A stretch of 64,000 nt of DNA from Hyphomicrobium sp. (GCA_003987725.1 RXJH01000010.1:186001-250000); one strand, 5' to 3'. Shown: positions 18,306 through 28,722, counted from the stretch's first letter. The notes: generated from the sequence alone by a model not told the origin. Numbers and translations: made by a program.

Positions 18306-18695
18306 ATGTGCAGCGAACATCACTGGCCAAAGCTGTCTCCTCTCAAGACGGGGATAAGAGGGCTTTGCCCACGATGCGGCAAGGGCAAGATTTTCGACGG
18401 CTTTCTCACACTCAAGAAAGAATGTCCCGCCTGCGGCTTGAGCCTTTCCTTTGCCGATCCGGCCGACGGTCCGGCTTTCTTCGTGATTTGCTTCGCTTGC
18501 GTTCCGAGTGCCGCTTTTGCCTGCTGGTTCGAGGTCATTTACGGCCCGCCGTTCTGGCTGCATTTGTTCACCAGCCTGCCCATCATCCTGCTGACGTGCA
18601 TCCCGCCCCTTCGCCCCCTGAAGGGCTGGCTTGTGAACAGCCAATTTTTCCACAAGGCCGAAGAGGGCCGCCTGGTCTTCGATCAGAAGGTCTAA
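18306..18695 (+). CDS. DUF983 family membrane protein
   Basis: A 129-aa protein with an N-terminal zinc-ribbon pattern (LCPRCGKGKIF and ECPACGLSL) followed by two hydrophobic helices (about residues 56-105). This matches DUF983, a family of unknown function common in alphaproteobacteria. The ATG at 18306 follows GAAAGGATA at good spacing. The frame is open another 32 codons upstream, but that would run over the CATACAT sites. It is divergent from the MocR-type gene and 49 bases ahead of the peptidase. Confidence 0.85.
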   Translation: MCSEHHWPKLSPLKTGIRGLCPRCGKGKIFDGFLTLKKECPACGLSLSFADPADGPAFFVICFACVPSAAFACWFEVIYGPPFWLHLFTSLPIILLTCIPPLRPLKGWLVNSQFFHKAEEGRLVFDQKV

Positions 18696-18744
18696 GCGAG
18701 CGGCGACGGGTGCCGCCCCCGCTCGGACGGCCTATATTGAGGCC

Positions 18745-19374
18745 ATGCTGACTGGCCCCGAGCGACGCACCACCGTACTGCTGACCGGCTTTGGACCTTT
18801 TCCGGGCGTGCCAGTCAACGCATCGGCAGATCTCGTGCGCCGCGCTGCCCGGAAGGCGCGCGTCGCCTTCCCGAACGTGCGTGTCGCTGCCGCGATCCTG
18901 CCGACCGAATGGGAGCGTGCGCCTCGCCTCGTCGCCAGGCTTCACGAGCGGCACCGGCCCGCGCTGGCCTTGCATTTCGGTGTGGCCTCCGGAAGCAAGT
19001 GCATTCGGCTCGAAGCCGAAGCGCGCAATTTCTGCCGGGATAGCTTGGATGTCGCCGGGGCATCGCCTTGCGACCCGAGACTATCGGCGGACGGACCGGC
19101 CACCCGGCTGTCTTCTATCGCAGTCCCGAGAATTGCTGCCGCGCTGGCGGCGAAAGGTTACCCCTCGTCCATTTCAGAGGACGCGGGCGGCTATCTCTGT
19201 AATGCCGTCCTCTATCACTCACTGGCGATCGCGGAAGCGCGCGGCGGCTGCCGAGTCGGATTCGTGCATATTCCTTCCGATCTCGCGGAGCCTCCCCTCG
19301 GGGTTGAAGACGTGACGGCGGCCGCGCTCGAAATCATCAGAATTGCGCTGGAAACGATACCCGTCGCCGTCTGA
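18745..19374 (+). CDS. pcp: Pyroglutamyl-peptidase I (pyrrolidone-carboxylate peptidase)
   Basis: A cytosolic cysteine peptidase of family C15, 209 aa, removing N-terminal pyroglutamate from peptides. The opening VLLTGFGPFPGVPVNAS is the family signature. The catalytic Cys is in GGYLCNAVLYHSL and the His in VGFVHIPSD; the Glu is expected in the segment RLEAEARNF. It probably shares a transcript with the DUF983 gene. A rho-independent terminator follows it. Confidence 0.87.
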   Translation: MLTGPERRTTVLLTGFGPFPGVPVNASADLVRRAARKARVAFPNVRVAAAILPTEWERAPRLVARLHERHRPALALHFGVASGSKCIRLEAEARNFCRDSLDVAGASPCDPRLSADGPATRLSSIAVPRIAAALAAKGYPSSISEDAGGYLCNAVLYHSLAIAEARGGCRVGFVHIPSDLAEPPLGVEDVTAAALEIIRIALETIPVAV

Positions 19375-19401
19375 CGGCTTGGGCGACGGCGAAAGCCGCG
19401 C

Positions 19402-19440
19402 GTTCGGTCTAGCCGATCATTCCGCGCCGAACATTTTTTT
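19402..19440 (+). terminator. Rho-independent terminator after pcp
   Basis: GTTCGG (19402-19407) pairs with CCGAAC (19427-19432) around a 19-base loop, followed by A and seven T (19434-19440). It begins 28 bases after the pcp stop. Confidence 0.6.
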
Positions 19441-19459
19441 GGGGGGGTCGTTAGGGCTG

Positions 19460-19550
19460 GCCCGGCCAAGCGGGGAAGACGGGGGGATGTCTCAGGGCTT
19501 GGCCGGGCTCAGCAGCATCTGGTGTGCACGGGGGGAAGTGACATCACCAG
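19460..19550. other. Twin stem-loops with six-G apical loops (possible structured RNA)
   Basis: Hairpin 1 (19460-19508) pairs GCCCGGCCAAG with CTTGGCCGGGC and has an inner AGAC/GTCT stem around the loop GGGGGGAT. Hairpin 2 (19519-19550) pairs CTGGTG with CACCAG and has an inner CAC/GTG stem around GGGGGGAA. Ten bases separate them. On the minus strand the loops would be six C. The 368-base gap 19375-19742 contains this, the terminator at 19402-19440 and no gene I can support; bases 19551-19742 show nothing clear. The transcribed strand is unknown. Confidence 0.45.
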
Positions 19551-19742
19551 CTTGAGAGACACACTAGACCGACAAAGATGAACTCATTCTGAACGTCGGG
19601 TTAAAAAGTCGCAACATTCGGCCGACTCAAAAGCTCTCACGAAATCAACGGGTTTTTCGGGTTGCAGGGGCGGAAACCGCAATTGCCCGGGTCGAATCAG
19701 ATTAGCGTTCCGGCAGAGACGTTCTGAGCATAGGTTTTTCCG

Positions 19743-21929
19743 ATGCCGGCCACTGCCGTGCCGCTTTCCCTCCCCTTTTCGCCGGTTGCAGATAACGACA
19801 TGGCGGCAGCGCGCGCGACGCTTGAGGAGGTTTTCGGGTACAAGGGCTTCCGGCCGCTGCAGAGCGACATCATCGGCACCCTGCTGGCGGGCGGCGATTG
19901 CCTGGCGCTGATGCCGACGGGCGGCGGCAAGTCCCTCTGCTATCAGATACCGGCTCTGATCCGGCCCGGCACGGGCATCGTGGTCTCTCCGCTCATCGCC
20001 CTGATGCAGGATCAGGTGGACGCGCTTCTCGACCTCGGCGTCAAGGCGGCCTTTCTCAATTCGACGCAGGATCGCGCGACCCAAGACAAGATCGAGCGTG
20101 AATTCGCTGCCGGCGCGCTCGATCTTCTTTACGTTGCGCCGGAACGCCTCGTGCAGGAGCGCACGCTCAACCTTTTCGAGCGCAGCGATATCGCGATCTT
20201 TGCCATCGACGAGGCGCACTGCGTCTCGCAGTGGGGCCACGACTTCCGCCCCGAGTATCGCCAGCTCAAGGTTCTCGCCAAACGCTTCCCGAACGTGCCG
20301 CGGGTCGCGCTGACCGCCACGGCGGATGAGCGCACGCGCCAGGACATCATCTCGGAGCTGTCGCTCGAAGATGCCGCGTGCTTCGTCGCGAGCTTCGACC
20401 GGCCGAACATTCGCTACACGATTGCCGAACTTGGAAGCGCGAGCGCCAAAGAACGGCTCTGGCAATTCATCGAAACCGAGCATCCGAGCGACGCTGGGAT
20501 CGTCTATTGCCTCTCGCGGAAGTCGGTCGAGGAAACGGCGGCGTGGCTGTCGTCCAAGGGCCGCAAGGCGCTTGCCTACCACGCCGGTCTCGAAGCCCAC
20601 ATCCGCGCCGGAGCGCAGTCGAAGTTCCTGACCGAAGACGGTCTCATCATCGTCGCGACGATTGCCTTCGGCATGGGCATCGACAAACCGGACGTCCGCT
20701 TCGTCGCGCACTTGAACCTGCCGAAATCCATCGAGTCCTACTATCAGGAAACCGGCCGTGCGGGCCGTGACGGCGAGCCAGCCGATGCTTGGATGGCTTA
20801 TGGCTTTCAGGATATCGTGCAGCTTCGGCAATGGATTTCGCAATCGGAAGGCGCGGAAGCCTTCAAGAAGGTCCAGCGCCAGAAGCTCGATGCGCTCATC
20901 GGGCTCGCCGAAATGCCCGGATGCCGGCGGCAGGCGCTGCTCGCCTATTTCGGTGAAACGCGGCCCGAGCCTTGCGGAAACTGCGATAATTGCCTCAACC
21001 CGCCCCACACTGAAGACGGCACCGTTCTCGCGCAGAAGGCGCTGTCGGCCGTCTATCGCACCGAACAGCGTTTCGGCGTCACCTATCTCACCGACGTTCT
21101 GATCGGCGCCGCGGACGAGCGGATCATCCGTAACGGTCACGACCGGCTGACCGTTTACGGCATCGGCAAGGACGTTCCGCAGACGACGTGGAAGGGGCTC
21201 TTCCGGCAGCTCACCGCACAAGGCTATCTGACGATCGATGATGAGGGCATGGGCTCGCTCGTGCTCACGGAGCGGGCGCGGCCGCTGTTGCGTGGCGAGG
21301 AGCGCTTTCTCCTCCGCGTGACGCGGCAGGTCGCGAAGGGCTCCAAACGTGCCGCGTCGGCGGCGGCAGCGCGGGTGGCGCGCGAAAATCAGCCGCTGTT
21401 CGACGCGCTACGGGCGCTTCGCCAGAAGCTCGCGGCATCGGCCAAGCTTCCGCCCTATGTCGTCGCGCAGGACAAGACGCTCATCGAACTTGCCGAGAAG
21501 CAGCCGGCGACGGAGAGCGCGCTGCACGACATCCTTGGGCTTGGCGCCAGCAAAATCGCGCGTTACGGCGTGGCGTTCCTCGACGTCATCGCGCAATTCA
21601 AGAAGCATCCGGCACTCAACAACCGCTTATCGGCGACCGTGAACGCCACGCTCGCGGCGCACCTGCGCGGTCTCGATGCGGAGGCGATCGCCGCTGAACG
21701 AAAGATCGAAATATCGACGGTCTATGGTCATCTCGCCGAGGCGATCGAAGCCGGGCTGATCACGGCGGCGGACGCATTGAAGCTCGACGCCGCCGAGATC
21801 GACGAGATCGAAGAAGCGTTCGAGCGATGCCAGACGCGCGAGACGGGCAAGCTCGGTCCGGCCTTTTCCGCGCTCGGCGGCCAATACGATTACGGCATCT
21901 TGAAATGCCATCTCGCCGACAGCGTTTGA
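19743..21929 (+). CDS. recQ: ATP-dependent DNA helicase RecQ
   Basis: A 3'-5' DNA helicase for recombination and fork repair, 728 aa, longer than the roughly 610 aa of E. coli RecQ. Walker A is MPTGGGKS (57-64) and motif II is [14 protein letters not shown]. Motif VI is [12 protein letters not shown]. The zinc site includes [10 protein letters not shown] and CGNCDNC. An RQC winged helix, an HRDC domain (about 535-610) and a C-terminal HTH_40-like segment ([13 protein letters not shown]) follow. The start at 19743 has no obvious ribosome site; an in-frame ATG at 19800 is an alternative. Confidence 0.93.
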   Translation: MPATAVPLSLPFSPVADNDMAAARATLEEVFGYKGFRPLQSDIIGTLLAGGDCLALMPTGGGKSLCYQIPALIRPGTGIVVSPLIALMQDQVDALLDLGVKAAFLNSTQDRATQDKIEREFAAGALDLLYVAPERLVQERTLNLFERSDIAIFAIDEAHCVSQWGHDFRPEYRQLKVLAKRFPNVPRVALTATADERTRQDIISELSLEDAACFVASFDRPNIRYTIAELGSASAKERLWQFIETEHPSDAGIVYCLSRKSVEETAAWLSSKGRKALAYHAGLEAHIRAGAQSKFLTEDGLIIVATIAFGMGIDKPDVRFVAHLNLPKSIESYYQETGRAGRDGEPADAWMAYGFQDIVQLRQWISQSEGAEAFKKVQRQKLDALIGLAEMPGCRRQALLAYFGETRPEPCGNCDNCLNPPHTEDGTVLAQKALSAVYRTEQRFGVTYLTDVLIGAADERIIRNGHDRLTVYGIGKDVPQTTWKGLFRQLTAQGYLTIDDEGMGSLVLTERARPLLRGEERFLLRVTRQVAKGSKRAASAAAARVARENQPLFDALRALRQKLAASAKLPPYVVAQDKTLIELAEKQPATESALHDILGLGASKIARYGVAFLDVIAQFKKHPALNNRLSATVNATLAAHLRGLDAEAIAAERKIEISTVYGHLAEAIEAGLITAADALKLDAAEIDEIEEAFERCQTRETGKLGPAFSALGGQYDYGILKCHLADSV

Positions 21930-21956
21930 GGCTGCGAGGACCGTACCGCAAAGAAC

Positions 21957-22044
21957 GTCATCCCGGCGAAGGCCGGGACCTGTCCAAGCCTGGAATTTGC
22001 GATAAACGCTGGTTTGGGCGGATCCCCGCCTGCGCGGGGATGAC
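21957..22044. repeat. 88-bp palindromic intergenic repeat (GTCATCCC type)
   Basis: The unit begins GTCATCC and ends GGATGAC. The left part contains the perfect hairpin CCCGGC-GAAG-GCCGGG (21962-21977), and the right part CCCCGC/GCGGGG. It follows recQ and may act as its terminator. It shares the GTCATCC/GGATGAC ends with four other elements in the window. Confidence 0.75.
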
Positions 22045-22059
22045 GGTTTGAGTTTCTTC

Positions 22060-22182
22060 GTCATCCTCGGCCGAGCGCAGCGGAGCTGCGTCGATGGCCG
22101 GGGATCCAGCGTTAGACTCGTCGAAGACGCAGTATCGTGAATGCCCGAACGGCCTCGCGGCGCTCGTCCGTTCGAGGATGAC
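22060..22182 (+). repeat. Dispersed palindromic repeat, copy B (shortened)
   Basis: A 123-bp unit bounded by GTCATCCTCG and CGAGGATGAC. It shares the blocks GGGGATCCAGCGT, AGACTCGTCGAAGAC, CCCGAACGGCCTCGC and CCGTTCGAGGATGAC with the copy at 47448-47590, in the same orientation. About 20 central bases are missing compared with that copy. It lies between recQ and hisG, which converge. Confidence 0.85.
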
Positions 22183-22197
22183 GTGGATAGGGGGGTG

Positions 22198-22920
22198 CTA
22201 TCGTGCCGCTGCTTTGGCCGGAACTGAGGCCGCGAGCTTGGACGTCAGCTCATCGCAGATCTTTTCGAGTTCGGGTGTCCAGGCCGCGGCGTTCGAGGCG
22301 CAAAGGTTTGCCTGCGATTTCAAAATCACGCCGTCGTCGAGAATTTTAAGACCGTTGGCGCGCAGCGTTTCGCCGGTCGTCGTGATGTCGACGATCAGCT
22401 CCGCTGTGCCCGCAGCGGGTGCGCCTTCGGTTGCCCCCGCGCTCTCGATGATGCGGTAGTCGCCGAAGCCTTTGCTTGCAAAAAAGCGCCGCGTCAGATT
22501 CCCGTATTTCGTCGCAACGCGCGGCCAGCGTCCGTGCAGGTGTCGAAACGGAAGCGCGATTTCCTCGAGGTCCTGGACCGTCGCCACGTCGACCCAGCAT
22601 GTCGGCACTGCCACGATCACATCGGCGAAGCCGAAGCCGAGTTTCTGCAGGAACCGAATGCGAGTCGCGGCGTCGGAAATGCTTTCGCGGATGAGATCCT
22701 CGCCCGTGATGCCGAGATGGACACTGCCGGCCTTCAAGGCGGCTGCGATCTCCCCGGACGACACGTATGCGACATCGACCCCGGGAAGGCCATCAATCTC
22801 GCCGCGATAGCCGCGAACGTGTCCGACCTTGCGCACGACCAATCCGGCGCGCGCGAACATGTCGGTCGTCTGCTCCATCAATCGGCCCTTCGAGGGGATC
22901 GCGAGCGTTAGCTTGCTCAT
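22198..22920 (-). CDS. hisG: ATP phosphoribosyltransferase, short form
   Basis: The enzyme catalyses the first step of histidine synthesis, joining ATP and PRPP. It is 240 aa, the short form that lacks the C-terminal regulatory domain and works only in complex with HisZ. The start [15 protein letters not shown] and the PRPP-site region [19 protein letters not shown] are characteristic. The ATG overlaps the hisZ stop by four bases, in keeping with a fixed HisG-HisZ ratio. An alanine-rich tail ends the protein. Confidence 0.95.
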   Translation of the reverse strand: MSKLTLAIPSKGRLMEQTTDMFARAGLVVRKVGHVRGYRGEIDGLPGVDVAYVSSGEIAAALKAGSVHLGITGEDLIRESISDAATRIRFLQKLGFGFADVIVAVPTCWVDVATVQDLEEIALPFRHLHGRWPRVATKYGNLTRRFFASKGFGDYRIIESAGATEGAPAAGTAELIVDITTTGETLRANGLKILDDGVILKSQANLCASNAAAWTPELEKICDELTSKLAASVPAKAAAR

Positions 22921-24098
22921 TGCGCCCCCTTGAGCGTGGCTGCGAGAAGACGCTCGGAATGAATGGCTGCGCCGACTGCCGGAACCTCGGTGTTCGCTCC
23001 GGCTGCGCGCATCAGTCCATCGTATCGGCCGCCGTTGGCGATCGGGCTTTTCGCATCAAGACCCGCCGATTTCACTTCAAACACCAGCCCCGTGTAATAC
23101 GCGAGCGTGCGGCCGAATTCGGCCGAGAACGTCACGCGTTCGAGATCGACGCCAGCGTTGGCAAGAAGCGCGAGACGCCGGTCATAGGTCTCCAAGGCGA
23201 CACCGGCACCGTTCGCCGCGCCCTTGAGAAGCGAGGCGATCCTATCGCCGGCCGTCGTCGCGGGGCCCGAAACTTCGGCATAACGCGCGATCAACTCGAT
23301 GGCACGGGCGTCGAGCGGTTTTTCCTGACGGTCTTCGGCAATGACGATCAGATGCTCGGTGATATCGGACAGCGTGCGGGTGCCAAGAAGCTCGATGGCA
23401 TTTTCCTCGAGATAGACGGCAACGGCTGCTTCGCTCTTTTCCCAATCATCGCGCTGGAGTGACGCCAGCAGCTCCTCGGGGATGCCTGGAGACGCGACGC
23501 GCGCCCCCGAGGCGAATCCCTTCAGGGCTTCGCGAAACGACAGTGGCTTCAGGAACGCATCGTCCAGCCGCTTTTTCCAATTCGGCGAGACGCCAGCCGC
23601 ATCGAGAACGCTCGAAAAAAGTCCGAGGTCGCCGAGCCTCACCGTCCATTCCTTGAGGCCGACTTTTTCGATCGCCTTGACGACCACGGCGACGGTCTCG
23701 GCTTCCGCGGCTTCGCGCGAGGGATCGCCGAACCGCTCGATGCCCGCCTGGCGGAATTCGCGCGGGTGGGACGCAGTGGCGCCTTGCGGCTGATAGCGGA
23801 AAGCAGGGCCGCTATAGCAATAGCGCGCGGGCGTCGCGGGAAAATCGGCGTAGCGCTCCAAATGGAGGCGGCACGTGGGGACGGTGATATCCGGCCGGAG
23901 GCACAGCTCGGCGCCGTCCTGATCGGTGAAGACATACGTGCGTGCGCGCAAGCTCTCGCCGATGACGTCGAGAAAGACGTCGGCCGGCTGAATGATCGAC
24001 GGCGCAACGGCGTCGTAGCCGGCTTTCGTGAAGACCGACATCAACGTCTGCGCTTGCGATGCCAGCGCTTCGAGATTTTGCGCCGTCTCCGCGGGCAT
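22917..24098 (-). CDS. hisZ: ATP phosphoribosyltransferase regulatory subunit
   Basis: A 393-aa HisS-like protein without tRNA-synthetase function that activates short-form HisG and mediates histidine feedback. It keeps the class II aminoacyl-tRNA-synthetase core ([32 protein letters not shown]) but lacks the anticodon-binding domain found in HisS. It sits three bases after hisS and overlaps hisG, so the three genes form one operon linking histidine synthesis and tRNA charging. Confidence 0.93.
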   Translation of the reverse strand: MPAETAQNLEALASQAQTLMSVFTKAGYDAVAPSIIQPADVFLDVIGESLRARTYVFTDQDGAELCLRPDITVPTCRLHLERYADFPATPARYCYSGPAFRYQPQGATASHPREFRQAGIERFGDPSREAAEAETVAVVVKAIEKVGLKEWTVRLGDLGLFSSVLDAAGVSPNWKKRLDDAFLKPLSFREALKGFASGARVASPGIPEELLASLQRDDWEKSEAAVAVYLEENAIELLGTRTLSDITEHLIVIAEDRQEKPLDARAIELIARYAEVSGPATTAGDRIASLLKGAANGAGVALETYDRRLALLANAGVDLERVTFSAEFGRTLAYYTGLVFEVKSAGLDAKSPIANGGRYDGLMRAAGANTEVPAVGAAIHSERLLAATLKGAQ

Positions 24099-24101
24099 GT
24101 T

Positions 24102-25556
24102 CTATTCCTGGTGAAGCTTGATGAGCTTGTGGACTTCCTGGATCAGGTTCGCCTCGGAAACAGAGAACTGCGCCGGGCGCGCTTCCTTCCATTCCTTGTT
24201 GTCCTTGATCGCGGCTGCGGCTTTCGCGCCTTCGATCAGGTCCTTGATCGTCACCTCGCCCTTCGCGCGCTCGTCGGAGCCTTGGATGATGACACACGGG
24301 CTGTTGCGCTTGTCCGCATATTTCATCTGCGCCTTCATGCCGGACGAGCCCAAGTACATCTCGGCGCGGATGCCGGCGTTGCGCAGCGCTTGCGTCATTT
24401 TCTGGTAGGTCGCGATTTCGGCCTTGTCCATCACGAGCACGACGACGGGGCCGAGGGCTTTGGCCTTCTTGTCGCCAATCAGCGACAGCGCCGCCTGCAG
24501 GCGCGAGACGCCGATCGAGAAGCCGGTTGCCGGTACCTTCTCGCCCGTGAAGCGGGCAACGAGATCGTCGTAACGGCCGCCACCGCCGACCGAGCCGAAG
24601 CGCACGGGCTTGCCCTCATCGTCTTTGACCTCGAAGGTCAGCTCGGCTTCGAAGACGGGGCCGGTATAGTATTCGAGGCCACGGACGACGGTCTGATCCA
24701 GGCGAATGCGATTTTCCTCGTATCCTGCGGCCTTGCAGATGTTTTGAAGCTGCAGGAGGCCATCGACGCCCTCCTTGAATACCGGATTGGCTGCGTTTTC
24801 AGCTATCGGCCGTTCGAGAAACCCGATGACTTCCATCGTCTGGGCGGGAGAAAGCTCGGCGCCTTTCGTGAAGTCGCCGCTTTCATCCTTGCGGCCTTTG
24901 CCCAACAGGGCGGCAACGCCCTCGAGCCCGAGCCGATCGAGTTTATCGACCGCGCGGAGCACGGTGAGACGGCGAGCGGCATTGTCATCACCTTCGAGGC
25001 CCGCAGCGTTCAGCAGGCCATCGAGAAGCTTGCGACTGCTGACCTTGATCACGTAGTCGCCGCGCTTCACGCCGAGCGCTTCCAGCGTATCGGCCGCGAG
25101 CATGCACAGCTCGGCGTCGGCGGCGATGCCTTCCGCTCCAACCGTATCGGCGTCGAACTGCATGAACTGGCGGAAGCGGCCCGGACCCGGCTTCTCGTTC
25201 CGATAGACATTGCCAAACGCGTAACGGCGGAATGGTTTCGGCAAACCTTGGAAATTCTGCGCGACGTAGCGGGCGAGCGGCGCGGTCAAATCATAGCGCA
25301 GGCTCATCCACTGCTCATCCTCGTCCTGGAACGAGAAGACGCCGGCGTTGGGGCGGTCCTGGTCGGGGAGGAATTTGCCGAGCGCGTCGGTGTACTCGAT
25401 CGCGGGGGTCTCGAGCGCCTCGAAGCCATAGCGCTCGTAGACTTCGCGGATCTTACCCGTCATGTCGTTCAGGCCCCGAAGCTCCGCCGCCTCGATATCG
25501 CGGAAGCCTTTTGCGAGGCGCGCCTCAGGGCGCGTGCTTGTATTCACTTTGGACAT
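24102..25556 (-). CDS. hisS: Histidine--tRNA ligase
   Basis: A class II aminoacyl-tRNA synthetase of 484 aa charging tRNA-His. Motif 2 ([29 protein letters not shown]) and the histidine-specific [13 protein letters not shown] and GRYDDL segments are present. The C-terminal domain from about residue 370 is the anticodon-binding fold. It is the promoter-proximal gene of hisS-hisZ-hisG. The 138 bases upstream separate it from the acetyltransferase gene and probably hold its promoter, which I cannot place securely. Confidence 0.95.
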   Translation of the reverse strand: MSKVNTSTRPEARLAKGFRDIEAAELRGLNDMTGKIREVYERYGFEALETPAIEYTDALGKFLPDQDRPNAGVFSFQDEDEQWMSLRYDLTAPLARYVAQNFQGLPKPFRRYAFGNVYRNEKPGPGRFRQFMQFDADTVGAEGIAADAELCMLAADTLEALGVKRGDYVIKVSSRKLLDGLLNAAGLEGDDNAARRLTVLRAVDKLDRLGLEGVAALLGKGRKDESGDFTKGAELSPAQTMEVIGFLERPIAENAANPVFKEGVDGLLQLQNICKAAGYEENRIRLDQTVVRGLEYYTGPVFEAELTFEVKDDEGKPVRFGSVGGGGRYDDLVARFTGEKVPATGFSIGVSRLQAALSLIGDKKAKALGPVVVLVMDKAEIATYQKMTQALRNAGIRAEMYLGSSGMKAQMKYADKRNSPCVIIQGSDERAKGEVTIKDLIEGAKAAAAIKDNKEWKEARPAQFSVSEANLIQEVHKLIKLHQE

Positions 25557-25694
25557 GAGAATGTTGGGGACCAGACCGCAAATGAAAAAGTTGCCGTGAC
25601 ACCTTACGGGCGTCCGGCGCGTGAGCCCGCCTTATATCGGATGGACCGGCACGAGGAAAGTCGCCCCGGAATCCTTAAAATCCACGCAGGCCAG

Positions 25695-26870
25695 CTAGTT
25701 AGTCGGGTTCGACGCCCAAGACGTCCATTTGGCGCGGAGGCGTCCGCTCAGGGCATGAAACAGGGCCCTTGGGACCGCAATCCCGTGCGTCGGCACCACC
25801 AGATCGAAAAGCGGCACCGGCATCGCCCCGAAGCCGCGGGCCAGGGGGTGATCGCGGATACCCATATCGAAGCGGTGGATGCCCGAGGCGGTGAGGTATT
25901 TCATGGCTTCGATAAGGGCGAGCCTGCCCGGCGAGAGATGGCCCCACTCGTCTCCCGCAGTCGAGATAAAGAGGCGAGTGAAGGCGCCGCCGTGGACGAT
26001 GCCGAAAAGGGTGGCGATGATCTCGCCGTTCACTTCGAGCGCGAAGAGCGCGCTCAGACCGGCGTTGGAGCCGTCGATCGCCAAGCGTTCATAGAAGGAG
26101 CGATAGCCCGGCTCGTCGAGGATGTTTTTCGTATGCAGCGCGGCGTGGCGGCGCGCCTGCTGTTCTTCGAACGCGAGATAGACGTGCGCGATTTCTTCAG
26201 CCGTGGTGGCGCGGAAGAAGCGCGACGCTTTTTCTTCCTGCCATCGCCGATGGCAGCGTTCGATTTCCTTGCGGCATTTATTGTCGATGCCCGCGAGGTA
26301 TGTTTCCACCGTGAAGGGCACAGTCAGGGCGCTGCCCGAATTTCTTGCCGGCGAGATGCCATGGCGCGTCAGAAGCGGATTGGGACGGCCGCCGACGTCC
26401 GCGGGCATCCGCTCGAAGCGGATGAGATCGATATCGCTCATCGCGCGGCGCACCTCGCGCCACAGGCGGCGGATTGCGCTTTTATCGGTCAATTGCGCGG
26501 GGCCTAGAATGGGCCCGCCATAATCCGACACGCCGAGGTCTGCGAAGCTCGCGACACTCAGCGTGCGCTCTCTTGTTACGACCAGCGGAAGAACGAGCGC
26601 GACGTCGCCGCTATCCCGTTCCGTCACGACAACGAGACGCGGCATGGCTTTCCGCGATGGCGCCAATTCCTCGTAGAGGACCGTCAACCAGTCGAGTGTC
26701 TGGAAACCGTTCGAAATGAGGTCCGGTTCGACCGCTTCAAATGCGGCGAGCGCGTCGTCGGCACCATCGAAAATTTCGGCAATGAAACGACCGCTGCGCG
26801 AGTCGAACACTCGCGACCAACCACCCCCGGCGCGCAAGAATGCGCCACCCCCCGTTTCTATCGTCGCCAT
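25695..26870 (-). CDS. GNAT-type acyltransferase, CelD/BcsL-like
   Basis: A 391-aa cytosolic protein of the CelD/BcsL group with a C-terminal GNAT-like (FemAB-type) domain. Family features are the central KCRKEIERCHRRWQEE helix and the later GEIIATLFGIVHGGAFTRLF, which builds the acyl-donor site. Members are linked to polysaccharide or cell-surface modification, but the substrate here is unknown. The ATG at 26870 is preferred over a TTG two codons earlier. It lies 41 bases after cobS and may be read with the glc-cob operon by proximity. Confidence 0.75.
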   Translation of the reverse strand: MATIETGGGAFLRAGGGWSRVFDSRSGRFIAEIFDGADDALAAFEAVEPDLISNGFQTLDWLTVLYEELAPSRKAMPRLVVVTERDSGDVALVLPLVVTRERTLSVASFADLGVSDYGGPILGPAQLTDKSAIRRLWREVRRAMSDIDLIRFERMPADVGGRPNPLLTRHGISPARNSGSALTVPFTVETYLAGIDNKCRKEIERCHRRWQEEKASRFFRATTAEEIAHVYLAFEEQQARRHAALHTKNILDEPGYRSFYERLAIDGSNAGLSALFALEVNGEIIATLFGIVHGGAFTRLFISTAGDEWGHLSPGRLALIEAMKYLTASGIHRFDMGIRDHPLARGFGAMPVPLFDLVVPTHGIAVPRALFHALSGRLRAKWTSWASNPTN

Positions 26871-26911
26871 ACGCAATACACTCTGAGGCGTCGAACTTCT
26901 TTTGGAGGATA

Positions 26912-27679
26912 TTAGCCGGGACCGGCGATTACAGTCACGGTGAATATTATGAAGGCCGTTTCATAGACCTGCTCGATCGCCCCCAGGACGTCGCCCGTGT
27001 AGCCGCCGATTTTCTGGTGCGCAATCAATGCGACAACGGCGGCGGCCACTCCTGCGAGCAGGGTCGAGAGCAAGAAAACCAGCGGACTGAGACAGATAAA
27101 TCCGATTATCAGACCGCCTGCGAGCGCCACCCAGATTTCATTTGCGGTCATATCGGATGTCGTTCGGCTGACCTTGGCGGTTTCGCCTCCGGCATAGGAA
27201 AGGGTCGCCAGCGCGAGAACGGCCGCCAAGCGCGCGCCTGCAAATCCGGCAATGACGATTTTGGCAGCTGTGAACGGATCGACGTGGGCAAGCGCCCCCG
27301 CCTTGAGCGCAAACGTTATGACGAGGGCGAGCGTTCCGAACGTCCCGATGCTGCTGTCCTTCATGATTTCAAGACAGCGCTCGCGGGTGTGTCCGCCGCC
27401 AAAGGCGTCGGCGGTGTCCGCCAGTCCGTCCTCGTGCAGACCGCCCGTCAACAGGATCGCAAATGCGAGGCCGAGAATGACCGGTAGGGGCGATGGAAAG
27501 ACGTGTGATGCCAGCAGGATGACGCCGCCTGTGGCGACGCCGATCAGGCCGCCGACCACCGGCAAATATTTCGCCGCCCGCACGAGCCAATCTCTCGGCA
27601 ACGGATCGATGTGCTTTACGGGCAGCCGCGTCAGGAATTGCAGAGCGATGAAAAATCGCATCCCTTCGAGTGAGGTCAT
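26912..27679 (-). CDS. cobS: Adenosylcobinamide-GDP ribazoletransferase (cobalamin synthase)
   Basis: An inner-membrane enzyme of 255 aa with several hydrophobic helices that joins alpha-ribazole(-phosphate) to adenosylcobinamide-GDP, the last assembly step of vitamin B12. The conserved GGLHEDGLADTADAFGGG, rich in metal-binding Asp and His, is present. The ATG at 27679 overlaps the cobT stop by four bases. The name follows the Salmonella scheme; it is CobV in the Pseudomonas scheme and is unrelated to the cobaltochelatase CobS. Confidence 0.93.
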   Translation of the reverse strand: MTSLEGMRFFIALQFLTRLPVKHIDPLPRDWLVRAAKYLPVVGGLIGVATGGVILLASHVFPSPLPVILGLAFAILLTGGLHEDGLADTADAFGGGHTRERCLEIMKDSSIGTFGTLALVITFALKAGALAHVDPFTAAKIVIAGFAGARLAAVLALATLSYAGGETAKVSRTTSDMTANEIWVALAGGLIIGFICLSPLVFLLSTLLAGVAAAVVALIAHQKIGGYTGDVLGAIEQVYETAFIIFTVTVIAGPG

Positions 27680-28722
27680 ACCGGGTGTTCGCCCGGCAGA
27701 TCGGCCATCTCGCGCAGCAGCAGTTCGGCGGCCCTGATGATCGGAATGGCAAGCGCGGAGCCCGTGCCTTCGCCGAGCCGCATCTCGAGTTCGAGCAGCG
27801 GCCTGACGCTCAGATGCTTCAGAAGAGCGGCATGGCCCGGCTCGGCCGAGCAATGCGCGAATATGCAGTTGTCGATCGTTCCGGGGTTCAGGGCTTCGGC
27901 GGCAATCGCACCGGCGGTCGAGATGAAGCCATCGACGACGATCACGCGTCCTGAGGCAGCGGCGGCTGTCATCGCGCCGGCCATCATGACGATTTCAAAG
28001 CCGCCGAACTGGCGAAGGACTTCGAACGTGCGCTCCGCCGACGTGGACGGTTCGATCGCGGCGCGGGCCACGGTTTCGCTCAACACTTGGTATTTGTGAT
28101 CGAGACCGAGTGCCGGTGCGCCTGCCCCCGGCCCGACGAGCGATTTCAAATCGAGGCCGGTCAAGGAGTGGGCGATCAAAGCGGCCGAGGAGGTGTTGCC
28201 GATGCCGATTTCGCCAAAGCCGACGATTCCGGCATTTTCGGCGCCCAAGTGCGCATCCAAGGCGCGACCGGCTTCGAGAGCAGCCTCGCATTCCTCGGCG
28301 GACATTGCCGGTTCGCGACGCGCGTTCCGTGTTCCGTTTGCGATCCGCCGGTCGAGAAGACGATCGTGCGACGGCAATGGTTCGAGCATTCCCGTGTCGA
28401 CGAGTTCGACGCCGACGCCAGCGGCGCGCGCCAGTACGTTGACGCCCGCCGTGCCTGCCAGGACGAATTTGGCGATCTCGCGCGTCACGACCGATGGATA
28501 GGCGGTTACCCCTTCGGCGGTGAGGCCGTGGTCGCCCGCGAACACGAGGATTTTCGCGACGCCGAGATCAGGATGTGTCGTGCCCGCGATCAGGCCGATC
28601 TGAACAGCGAGATCCTCGAGGCGCCCGAGCGAGCCGACCGGCTTCGCCTTGCCGCGAAGACGAGCGCGAAGCTCGTCGGCGAGCAGTGTTTGGGATTGCT
28701 TTGCGCCGGCTTTGACTGTCAT
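27676..28722 (-). CDS. cobT: Nicotinate-nucleotide--dimethylbenzimidazole phosphoribosyltransferase
   Basis: A cytosolic enzyme of 348 aa that makes alpha-ribazole phosphate, the lower ligand of cobalamin. GFGEIGIGNTSSAA and LVGPGAGAPALGLDHK are family landmarks, and the early AKILVFAGDHG segment is intact. It overlaps cobS downstream and glcF upstream, each by four bases, so its translation is tied to both. It corresponds to CobU in the Pseudomonas scheme. Confidence 0.94.
   Translation of the reverse strand: MTVKAGAKQSQTLLADELRARLRGKAKPVGSLGRLEDLAVQIGLIAGTTHPDLGVAKILVFAGDHGLTAEGVTAYPSVVTREIAKFVLAGTAGVNVLARAAGVGVELVDTGMLEPLPSHDRLLDRRIANGTRNARREPAMSAEECEAALEAGRALDAHLGAENAGIVGFGEIGIGNTSSAALIAHSLTGLDLKSLVGPGAGAPALGLDHKYQVLSETVARAAIEPSTSAERTFEVLRQFGGFEIVMMAGAMTAAAASGRVIVVDGFISTAGAIAAEALNPGTIDNCIFAHCSAEPGHAALLKHLSVRPLLELEMRLGEGTGSALAIPIIRAAELLLREMADLPGEHPV

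Noticed and set aside
18697-18725. CGAGCGG/CCGCTCG hairpin between DUF983 and pcp genes as a terminator
   Set aside because: No T run follows and pcp starts 20 bases later, so it more likely lies within one transcript.
19584-21221. A 545-codon minus-strand frame opposite recQ
   Set aside because: Fully antisense to a complete RecQ; no domain, no ribosome site, and biased composition.
23766-26507. A 913-codon open frame on the plus strand opposite hisZ, hisS and the acetyltransferase gene
   Set aside because: It is antisense to three well-supported genes. Its composition is Arg/Ala/His-rich with no recognisable domain, as expected from high-GC codon bias.
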